DNA of 11,600 bases from JAXDLH01 sp034666705. GTDB lineage: Bacteria; Chloroflexota; UBA6077; SHYK01. Of the stretch, positions 6,803-11,600 are shown piece after piece (the stretch's first letter is position 1; every line of letters begins with the position of its first letter). The position numbers and the translations under genes were made by a program. The notes under the pieces were generated by a model, which saw only the letters and a program-made list of their open reading frames with translations, had not been told where the DNA came from and did not search any database. Location of the stretch: the NCBI GenBank assembly GCA_034666705.1, contig JAXDLH010000442.1, positions 1 to 11,600 on the forward strand, written 5' to 3'.

Positions 6803-7279
6803 ATGGACGAGCAGACCAAGAAGACCGCACTCCGCCGCATCCCCTACGGGCTGTTCCTGCTTACCGCGAAGCACGGCGACGACGTAGCGTCCGCGACCGT
6901 GAACTGGGTGACCCAAACCTCCTTCAAGCCGCCGATGGTCGCGGTGGCAATCAAAGCGGACACCCACCCGTATGAAGTGGTGAAGGCGGCCGGCCATTTC
7001 GCCCTCAACGAGCTGGGCGCCGACCAGCAGGACGTGGCGCAGGCGTTCTTCATGACAGTCGTACCCGAGGGCAACAAGCTTGGCCCGTTGACCTTTGCGC
7101 CGGGCACGACCGGGGCGCCAATCATCAACGAGTCTCCTGCCTCATGGGAGTGCCGCGTGGTGAGCGTAGATGAGCACGGCGACCATCACATCTTCCTTGG
7201 CGAAGTCGTCGACGCCTCGGTCCGGAGCGACACCCCGACGCTGCTGATGCGTGACACGCCCTGGAACTACGGCGGGTAA
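6803..7279 (+). CDS. Flavin reductase-like (FMN-binding split-barrel) domain protein
   Basis: 158 residues. The ATG at 6803 is chosen over the in-frame ATG at 6791 because GGAGG (6793-6797) then lies 5 bases ahead. The FMN-binding block is clear: ASATVNWVTQTSFKPPMVAV (residues 29-48), followed by HPYEVVKAAGHFALNEL, an equivalent of the conserved 'F.vn.l' strand, and a C-terminal HHIFLGEVVDA strand. The protein ends in LLMRDTPWNYGG, a recurrent ending of short members of this family. The family includes flavin reductases that supply FMNH2 to two-component monooxygenases and small flavoproteins of unknown role. No monooxygenase is adjacent, so the partner is unknown. Cytoplasmic; no signal peptide. 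Transcription probably ends at the hairpin immediately downstream. Confidence 0.87.
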   Translation: MDEQTKKTALRRIPYGLFLLTAKHGDDVASATVNWVTQTSFKPPMVAVAIKADTHPYEVVKAAGHFALNELGADQQDVAQAFFMTVVPEGNKLGPLTFAPGTTGAPIINESPASWECRVVSVDEHGDHHIFLGEVVDASVRSDTPTLLMRDTPWNYGG

Positions 7280-7288
7280 GAACGCGAA

Positions 7289-7320
7289 CGGCCCCTCCCC
7301 CAAATTCGGGGGAGGGGCCG
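7289..7320 (+). terminator. Perfect 13-bp hairpin after the flavin-reductase-like gene
   Basis: CGGCCCCTCCCCC (7289-7301), loop AAATTC, and GGGGGAGGGGCCG (7308-7320) pair without mismatch 9 bases after the stop. No T-tract follows, so it is either a U-less terminator/mRNA stabiliser or a dispersed repeat; the same CCCCTCCCCC arms recur at 8543-8568. Confidence 0.7.
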
Positions 7321-7353
7321 CTCCGCGAGCGTAGGTGCGCGCCCACGGGTGAA

Positions 7354-7391
7354 ACCGATGCTCGCAATGCCGGAGGGTTGCAGGCATCGGT
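7354..7391 (+). promoter_or_regulatory. Hairpin in the leader region of the FAH-family gene
   Basis: ACCGATGC (7354-7361) pairs exactly with GCATCGGT (7384-7391), and after a 2-base internal loop GCAA (7364-7367) pairs with TTGC (7378-7381), leaving the loop TGCCGGAGGG. It lies 98 bases before the next ATG. It could be an RNA leader structure or a protein-binding site. It does not match a riboswitch class I can name. Confidence 0.35.
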
Positions 7392-7455
7392 CCTATGCAA
7401 CGCCCAGGGGTCGACGCCAACCTGATGATGGGCGCATCGGCATCACGCTGAGCGT

Positions 7456-7468
7456 CTCATGACATGAG
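7456..7468. promoter_or_regulatory. 13-base palindrome CTCATGACATGAG just upstream of the FAH-family gene
   Basis: CTCATG-A-CATGAG is a perfect dyad with a one-base centre ending 20 bases before the ATG and just ahead of the ribosome site AGGGGGG (7474-7480). Size and position suit an operator for a dimeric regulator, but no regulator gene is in the window. Confidence 0.3.
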
Positions 7469-7488
7469 TGCATAGGGGGGATGGACCG

Positions 7489-8379
7489 ATGAAGCTGCTG
7501 TTCTTCGACGAGTTCCGGCTCGGCGCCCTCAAGCGGGACCGCGTGGTCGATCTGAGTGCCGCCGCCCCGCGGCAGGACGCGCTGGCGTTTGGGACGCTCG
7601 GCGCCGAGGCCGTGATCGAAGCGGTGATCACCGATTTTGCCAGCCTCAGGCCGCGCTTCGAGGAGATCCTCGCGGAGGAGGATGGCGTGCCGCTCGCCAG
7701 CGTGCGGATCCGGCCGCCGTTGCCCCGCCCGCACAACGTGCTATGCGCTTTCTCCAACTACCAGGATGGCGATGCCCCGAACCGCTCGCCGCTCGATTTC
7801 TTCCATAAGGGCTCGGGCGCCATCGTCGGCGACGGCGACACCATCCAGGTGCCCAACATCGAGGACGTGACGGTCTTCCAGGCCGAGCCGGAGTTTGCAT
7901 ACGTGATCGGTCGCCCGGCGCACAACGTGGCCGAGGCCGACGCCCTCGACTACGTCTTCGGTTACACGAATTTCTTCGACGTATCGGCGCGCGGCGCCCA
8001 GAACCGCCGCACCACGTTCCTCAGTAAGGAGCTCGATACGTGGGGGCCGCTCGGCCCGGCGATTACGACGAAAGATGAGATCCCCGACCCGCAAAACGTG
8101 CAGATGAAGTTCTGGCACAACGGCGAGCTGAAGCAGGACTACAACACCGCGGCGATGAACAACTCGGTGGCGCGGCAGATCGCCTGGCTCAGCAAGCTGC
8201 TGACGCTGCAGCCGGGCGACGTGATCTCGTGCGGCGTGCACCATCGTGGGCTCACGCCCATCAACGACGGCGACAAGATCGAGATGGAGGGTGAGGGCAT
8301 GGGTCGCCTGCACCTCACTGTGCGATCGTACGGCCCGCGCAAGGACGCCCACTGGCGCCCGCCCGGCGTCAAAGACTGA
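7489..8379 (+). CDS. Fumarylacetoacetate hydrolase (FAH) family protein
   Basis: 296 residues. The ATG at 7489 has AGGGGGG (7474-7480) 8 bases ahead; a GTG at 7468 would add seven unrelated residues and lacks a site. Residues 1-75 are the small N-terminal domain and ~82-285 the FAH catalytic domain. The metal ligands are E133 and E135 in FQAEPEFAYVIG and D164 in YTNFFDVSARG; K181 and D183 in SKELDTWGPLGP match the usual substrate-site Lys and Asp. Where typical members have GTPxGVG, this one has ISCGVHHRGLTPINDGDKIE (residues 247-266), a variant of the GT.H.GLGP.QDGD type that I recall from other members. Relatives hydrolyse or decarboxylate ring-cleavage products (fumarylpyruvate, acylpyruvates, 2-oxo-3-ene acids). 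Substrate not determinable. Cytoplasmic. Confidence 0.88.
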   Translation: MKLLFFDEFRLGALKRDRVVDLSAAAPRQDALAFGTLGAEAVIEAVITDFASLRPRFEEILAEEDGVPLASVRIRPPLPRPHNVLCAFSNYQDGDAPNRSPLDFFHKGSGAIVGDGDTIQVPNIEDVTVFQAEPEFAYVIGRPAHNVAEADALDYVFGYTNFFDVSARGAQNRRTTFLSKELDTWGPLGPAITTKDEIPDPQNVQMKFWHNGELKQDYNTAAMNNSVARQIAWLSKLLTLQPGDVISCGVHHRGLTPINDGDKIEMEGEGMGRLHLTVRSYGPRKDAHWRPPGVKD

Positions 8380-8437
8380 ACGCCCCTGGGCCGTCGGGCG
8401 CACTCATAACGCAACTACGGAAGGCAATATTGGGCAA

Positions 8438-8474
8438 CCCGTAGGGGCTGCGCGGGGACGCCTGTCCCTATGGG
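8438..8474. repeat. Imperfect palindrome CCCGTAGGG / CCCTATGGG
   Basis: CCCGTAGGG (8438-8446) and CCCTATGGG (8466-8474) are reverse complements with one G-T difference. Within them GGGAC (8455-8459) and GTCCC (8464-8468) make a tight stem around GCCT. It resembles dispersed 'GTAGGGGC...GCCCCTAC' palindromes. It lies in the 216-base convergent gap between the FAH-family gene and the flotillin gene. Confidence 0.45.
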
Positions 8475-8542
8475 CTGGCCGGTCGCCGGTTTCTGCGCCG
8501 AGGCGAATCCGCTCAGACCTGGCGCCAACGTCCGGTGACGAT

Positions 8543-8568
8543 CCCCTCCCCCGAACACGGGGGAGGGG
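8543..8568. terminator. Bidirectional GC hairpin between convergent genes (shared arm sequence)
   Basis: CCCCTCCCCC (8543-8552), loop GAACAC, GGGGGAGGGG (8559-8568) form a perfect 10-bp stem. It is followed by GTCGGGGGAGAGGG, a form often seen as a dispersed repeat in high-GC genomes. It stands 27 bases after the flotillin stop (on the minus strand) and downstream of the FAH-family gene. Its arms match those at 7289-7320; only the loop differs. Confidence 0.6.
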
Positions 8569-8595
8569 TCGGGGGAGAGGGCCGTCCCGGTTCCC

Positions 8596-10047
8596 CTACT
8601 GCGCCTTGCCCCCGGTCCCGCCGTTGCCGTCGACCTTGGTCGGGGCCGCGTGCGGCTGCGAGCCCTGGACCTCCTGCAGCCGCTGGAGCAACTCCGGGAT
8701 GCTCATGCCCGTGATCGTCTCCATCAGCGCGGGCACCTGGGCCACCATGCGGCCAACCTCACCGGTGAGCTGGCTGCCCACGCCGTTGTGACCGTCCGAG
8801 ATGATCGTGATACGGTCGACGTTGTTGAGCGAGGCCGCCATGGCCTTCGCCAGCTCCGGCAGGCTCGCCAGCATCTTGTCCAGCATTGCCGCCTGCGTGT
8901 ATTGCTGGTAGGCGTCCGCCCGCGCGCGCATCGCGTCCGCCTCCGCGTCGCCCTTCTGGCGAATGATGTCCGCCTCTGCGGTACCCTGGACGCGGATCGC
9001 CTCCGCTTGGCCACCAGCCTCGAGGATACGCCGCTGGCGCTCGGCCTCGGCCGCGATCTGTACGCGCTGGCGCTCGGCCTCCGCTGGCTTCTGAATCGTG
9101 GCCATCAGCTCCAGCTCGCGGCGCTTGATCTCGACCTCCTGGACCTTCACCTGCTCCTCGCGCTGGATGCGCTCGGCGACGACCTCCTCGGCGAGAAGCT
9201 GCTGCTGCATCTTGTACGACTGGATGTCATACGCCTTGTCCGAGGTGGCCTTCTCAGCCTTGACCGTGGACTCGTACTGCGCCTTTTTCACCTCGAGGTC
9301 CCGCTGGGCCTCGGCCTGGCGGGTGAGCGACGCTGTCTCGGCGATCACCCGCTCCTGGTCGGCCTGGGCTGCGGCGACCGCCGCCTCGCGCTCGGCGACG
9401 GCGCGGCGGATGGCGGTGTCACGCGATGCTTCGGCGGCGGCGATGTCCGCCTCGCGCTTAATGCGGGCGATGTCCGGCTTGCCCATGTTCACGATGTACT
9501 CGTTGCGGTCGAGCACCTCGCGGATCGTGAAGGAGATAACCTCGAGCCCCATCTTGTTGAGTTCTTCGGCGCAGGTGCTCCGCACCTTGTCGCCGACGAG
9601 CTCCGGCTCCTTCACGATCTCCTCGACCGTGAGTTGGCCGACGATGCCGCGCAGATGCCCCTCCATCACGAGGCGGATCAGCCCCTCACGCTCGTCCGGC
9701 GACTTGCTGAGGAACTGCTCGGCAGAGGTCTGGATGCTCACCGGGTCGGACTTCACTTTGATCTGGGTGACCGCCTCGACGGTCACTGCCACGCCCTGGT
9801 TCGTATACAGGTCCTGGGTCGGCGCCACGTCGAACGACATCAGCTCGAGCGACAGCTCCCGGGCGCTTTGCACGAGCGGGAAAATAACCCGGCCGCCACC
9901 CTGCACGATCTGCGTGCCGCCGAAGCCGTAGATGACCAGTGCCTGGTTGGGCCCCACTTTCCGGAACATACTGGCGAAAAGTGAGAACGAAGCGAGGAGC
10001 ACGACGAGGCAGAGGACGACGATCACGACGATGACGAATGGACTCAC
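8596..10047 (-). CDS. Flotillin family (SPFH/Band 7) membrane-microdomain scaffold protein
   Basis: 483 residues. GTG start; its Shine-Dalgarno AGGAGG (complement of 10053-10058) overlaps the TAG stop of the upstream NfeD-like gene, so the two are coupled. Residues 3-28 are an N-terminal hydrophobic anchor, followed by KVGPNQALVIYG and the SPFH/Band 7 domain (about 30-195, with AVTVEAVTQIKVKSDP and MGLEVISFTIREVLD). Residues ~196-385 form a long Glu/Ala/Arg/Gln coiled coil with repeated EAERQR blocks (about 323-340) and TAEADIIRQKGDAEADAMRA. The flotillin C-terminus follows (YQQYTQAAMLDKMLASLPEL, then DRITIISDG), ending in a Pro/Gly-rich tail. Members oligomerise at the inner face of the membrane and organise lipid microdomains; FloT of Bacillus is the named example. 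Complete length is as in the family. No cysteine-rich or enzymatic part. Confidence 0.93.
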   Translation of the reverse strand: MSPFVIVVIVVLCLVVLLASFSLFASMFRKVGPNQALVIYGFGGTQIVQGGGRVIFPLVQSARELSLELMSFDVAPTQDLYTNQGVAVTVEAVTQIKVKSDPVSIQTSAEQFLSKSPDEREGLIRLVMEGHLRGIVGQLTVEEIVKEPELVGDKVRSTCAEELNKMGLEVISFTIREVLDRNEYIVNMGKPDIARIKREADIAAAEASRDTAIRRAVAEREAAVAAAQADQERVIAETASLTRQAEAQRDLEVKKAQYESTVKAEKATSDKAYDIQSYKMQQQLLAEEVVAERIQREEQVKVQEVEIKRRELELMATIQKPAEAERQRVQIAAEAERQRRILEAGGQAEAIRVQGTAEADIIRQKGDAEADAMRARADAYQQYTQAAMLDKMLASLPELAKAMAASLNNVDRITIISDGHNGVGSQLTGEVGRMVAQVPALMETITGMSIPELLQRLQEVQGSQPHAAPTKVDGNGGTGGKAQ

Positions 10048-10056
10048 AACTGCCTC

Positions 10057-10770
10057 CTAGCGCCCGGCCTCGGCCGGGGCCTCCATAAGCTCTTCGAACG
10101 TGCGCACGTATGCCGTGCCGCGCTCCTCGCGCACGACCACGACCTCCGCGCCCCGCTCGATGGACGTATCGTCGTCGCTGCGCGCGCTGGCGACGCGGCG
10201 GGTGCCGGCCTTCAGGTAGATCAGCTCACCGGTGCCTCCGGGGCGAATCGCGACGCTCAGATGGCCGACAGTGCCGATCAGCTCATAATCGGCGCTGTCA
10301 AGATACGGTGTCTGGTTCGGCATAAGAACGCGGGCAAGCACGACGAAAACAATGCCCCCACCGATCAGCCCGGCGACGGTGGCCCCGGCAGCGGCGACAA
10401 TCGTGAGCAGGCCGAAATAGGCCGTGAGAATGTAGCCGGCGCCGCCGAACCAGGTGAAGAAGGCGAGCAGCGAGGCCATATTGAACGGCGAGATGCCCTC
10501 CTCGGCGCCCGCCACATGGCCCCCAACGTGCGGCGCAGCGTGCACCCCATTGGCGGAAACGTGCACGCCACCGTTCGTGGCGGTCGGGATATGCGCGCCT
10601 CCATGGACGCCGACGGGAGCGTGCACGCCCAGATGCACGCCATGCGCCGCGCCGTGGCCGAACGCATGCAGCCCGGGGAAGGTGTGGCCCGCAAAACCGA
10701 GCACGAACGACGCCAATGTGAGTCCGAGCGACACGAGAAAGACGATCAGGAAGAACGATGACGCATCCAC
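10057..10770 (-). CDS. NfeD-like membrane protein with a histidine-rich outer loop (YuaF-like flotillin partner)
   Basis: 237 residues from a GTG with AGAGGA (complement of 10777-10782) 6 bases upstream. A GTG at 10809 is in frame but lacks a ribosome site and would add non-conserved residues. Layout: membrane segment 1 (about residues 5-27), a ~60-residue loop, membrane segment 2 (about 98-120), segment 3 (about 122-147), and a C-terminal OB-fold domain (about 160-237) with LIGTVGHLSVAIRPGGTGEL and GAEVVVVREERGTAYVRTFE. That is the NfeD/YuaF pattern that accompanies flotillins and is thought to interact with them; it has no protease domain, so it is the short NfeD form. Oddity: the first loop holds 12 histidines between residues 29 and 85, mostly in GVH/GAH units spaced 3-6 residues apart. 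The usual YuaF loop is not so rich in His. Metal binding is inference. Confidence 0.85.
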   Translation of the reverse strand: MDASSFFLIVFLVSLGLTLASFVLGFAGHTFPGLHAFGHGAAHGVHLGVHAPVGVHGGAHIPTATNGGVHVSANGVHAAPHVGGHVAGAEEGISPFNMASLLAFFTWFGGAGYILTAYFGLLTIVAAAGATVAGLIGGGIVFVVLARVLMPNQTPYLDSADYELIGTVGHLSVAIRPGGTGELIYLKAGTRRVASARSDDDTSIERGAEVVVVREERGTAYVRTFEELMEAPAEAGR

Positions 10771-10817
10771 CGTATGTCCTCTATGGCCAAGCCGCGCATA
10801 ACTCGCCACTCATGGCG

Positions 10818-10857
10818 GATGGTACGCCGCTGCGGCAGGCCAACCTGGCGTACCATC
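10818..10857. promoter_or_regulatory. Perfect 11-bp inverted repeat in the nfeD/greA divergent gap
   Basis: GATGGTACGCC (10818-10828) and GGCGTACCATC (10847-10857) are exact reverse complements with an 18-base spacer, 48 bases upstream of the nfeD-like start on its side. It could be an operator for divergent control, a hairpin in the nfeD leader, or a dispersed repeat. Confidence 0.45.
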
Positions 10858-10930
10858 GCTTAAGTGTATGTCCTATCTGGCAGGACTGCACTCGTCGGTC
10901 GTGGAGCGTGGCGCCCCGGAATGCCGGTGC

Positions 10931-10971
10931 TTGCATTCGCGTTGCCTATGGGATAAAACGCTCGGCATTAT
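10931..10971 (+). promoter_or_regulatory. greA: Candidate sigma-A promoter for greA
   Basis: Two readings fit. TTGCAT (10931-10936) with 17 bases to TAAAAC (10954-10959), or TTGCCT (10942-10947) with 18 bases to CATTAT (10966-10971); the latter has four of six in both boxes. The A/T-rich stretch around 10951-10978 stands out from the GC-rich surroundings, which supports a promoter. The leader to the ATG would be about 65-75 bases. Confidence 0.4.
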
Positions 10972-11042
10972 TAAAGTAGACCCGCAACGCACGAGTCTCG
11001 GTGGGCAGGCTAGGCGCCGCCCGCGCGAAAGGACGTAGCTTC

Positions 11043-11513
11043 ATGGCGAAGATCCATCTCACTCGGGAAGGCCTCGATCGCCTTCAACACGAGCTGGAAC
11101 AGCTAACGCACGTCCGTCGCCTGGAGGTTGCCGAGCGTATTCGGCAGGCGCGCGAAGAGTCTCACGGCGACTCCGGCGATAGCACGGCGTACGACGAGGC
11201 GAAGACGGAGCTTGCGATCCTCGAACAGCGGATCGCGGAGCTGGAGCGGACGCTGGCCGAGGCGGAGCTGGTTCCGGAGCATGTCGGGGCGGCCACCGAG
11301 GTCGGGCTCGGCGCCCGCGTGGTGATCCGCGACGGTGACGGCGAGCAGGAAGATTACGTGATCGTCGACCATGCCGAGGCTGACCCGCGCCTGGGACGAC
11401 TCTCACAGACGTCGCCCGTCGGCGAGGCCTTGATGGGGCACAAAGTGGGGGACTCGGTGAGCGTGCAGACGCCAGCCGGCGAGCGCAAGCTCACGATCGT
11501 GGAGATCGAGTAG
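11043..11513 (+). CDS. greA: Transcription elongation factor GreA
   Basis: 156 residues from the ATG at 11043, with AAAGGA (11028-11033) 9 bases ahead; an in-frame GTG at 11001 adds a non-conserved leader. The N-terminal coiled coil (about 8-75: LTREGLDRLQHELEQL through LAILEQRIAELERTLAEAEL) and C-terminal FKBP-like domain (about 80-156, GLGARVVIRDGDGEQEDYVI to SPVGEALMGHKVGDSVSVQT then KLTIVEIE) give the standard GreA form. It inserts its tip into the RNA polymerase channel and lets stalled complexes cleave the back-tracked RNA end. The tip reads HGDSGDSTAYDEAK where the usual form is GD..ENAEY..A: the first Asp is kept and the second acid is Asp instead of Glu, with Ser for Asn. The Ser-Pro-Val-G-alike motif SPVGEALMG, typical of GreA, is intact. 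Single gene, no visible partner. Confidence 0.93.
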   Translation: MAKIHLTREGLDRLQHELEQLTHVRRLEVAERIRQAREESHGDSGDSTAYDEAKTELAILEQRIAELERTLAEAELVPEHVGAATEVGLGARVVIRDGDGEQEDYVIVDHAEADPRLGRLSQTSPVGEALMGHKVGDSVSVQTPAGERKLTIVEIE

Positions 11514-11551
11514 GGATTGCACTCCACATCTATGACGCGACGAAGGTAACA

Positions 11552-11591
11552 CCACGAAGCGGCCCGGGGCATGTCCCGGGCCGCTTCGTGG
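11552..11591 (+). terminator. Perfect 17-bp hairpin after greA
   Basis: CCACGAAGCGGCCCGGG (11552-11568), loop GCATGT, and CCCGGGCCGCTTCGTGG (11575-11591) pair without mismatch, 38 bases after the greA stop. No T-run follows in the visible bases, so strength as an intrinsic terminator is inferred from the stem. It may act in both directions for a gene beyond the window. Confidence 0.75.
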
Positions 11592-11600
11592 GGTGCTCGT

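Noticed and set aside
6408..6830. Minus-strand open frame (140 codons) in the repeat-bearing gap
   Set aside because: Runs through two palindromic repeats, has no ribosome site, and its composition follows the repeats.
7354..7391. Riboswitch
   Set aside because: The stem is short and does not match the conserved core of any riboswitch class I can recall; kept only as a possible hairpin.
8650..9984. Long open frame on the plus strand (444 codons) opposite flotillin
   Set aside because: It is the mirror of the coiled-coil coding region, Leu/Arg-rich with no family pattern; flotillin on the minus strand is unmistakable.
1..11600. Novel multi-gene defence, secretion or biosynthetic system
   Set aside because: All main genes fall in known families, mostly as single genes or the familiar nfeD-flotillin pair; no new conserved-looking cluster is supported.

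Overview
This 11.6 kb window is GC-rich bacterial chromosome. It has GTG and TTG starts, purine-rich Shine-Dalgarno sites and several intergenic palindromes. The gene mix (F420/FMN-type PPOX protein, bacterial glutaminyl cyclotransferase, FloT-type flotillin with an NfeD partner, short flavin-reductase-like protein, amidohydrolase-2 protein, and repeats containing the GAGCGAAGCGAAGGATC core) would fit a Chloroflexota-like, possibly Thermomicrobia-like, organism. That placement is inference; no rRNA or tRNA marker is present.

Layout. (1) 1-2311, plus strand: the end of a DUF2171/PRC-barrel-like protein, overlapping by ATGA a lipoprotein-type glutaminyl cyclotransferase, then a lipoprotein made of two tandem copies of a ~116-residue domain. 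(2) 2315-3238, minus strand: a periplasmic-binding-protein-like (NMT1/THI5/SsuA fold) protein that lacks a signal peptide and has no transporter partners. (3) 3383-4627, plus strand: a major facilitator drug-efflux-type transporter. (4) 4757-6296, minus strand: a PPOX-fold flavin/F420 protein and a metal-dependent amidohydrolase. (5) 6297-6802: a 506-base non-coding stretch with two large palindromic repeats. (6) 6803-8379, plus strand: a flavin-reductase-like protein closed by a perfect 13-bp hairpin, then a fumarylacetoacetate hydrolase family protein. (7) 8596-10770, minus strand: a two-gene operon of an NfeD-like membrane protein followed by flotillin. The NfeD protein carries an unusual histidine-rich outer loop. 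(8) 11043-11513, plus strand: GreA, closed by a perfect 17-bp hairpin.

How the genes fit together. nfeD-flotillin is a well-known pair for membrane microdomain organisation. The amidohydrolase, flavin-reductase-like, FAH and binding-protein-like genes are of kinds often found in aromatic or organic-acid catabolism, but they lie on different strands with separate ribosome sites and large gaps, so a single pathway is only a possibility. I found no defence system, CRISPR array, insertion sequence or clearly new multi-gene system. The most distinctive items are the His-rich loop of the NfeD protein, the duplicated-domain lipoprotein, the signal-less binding protein and the family of intergenic palindromes.
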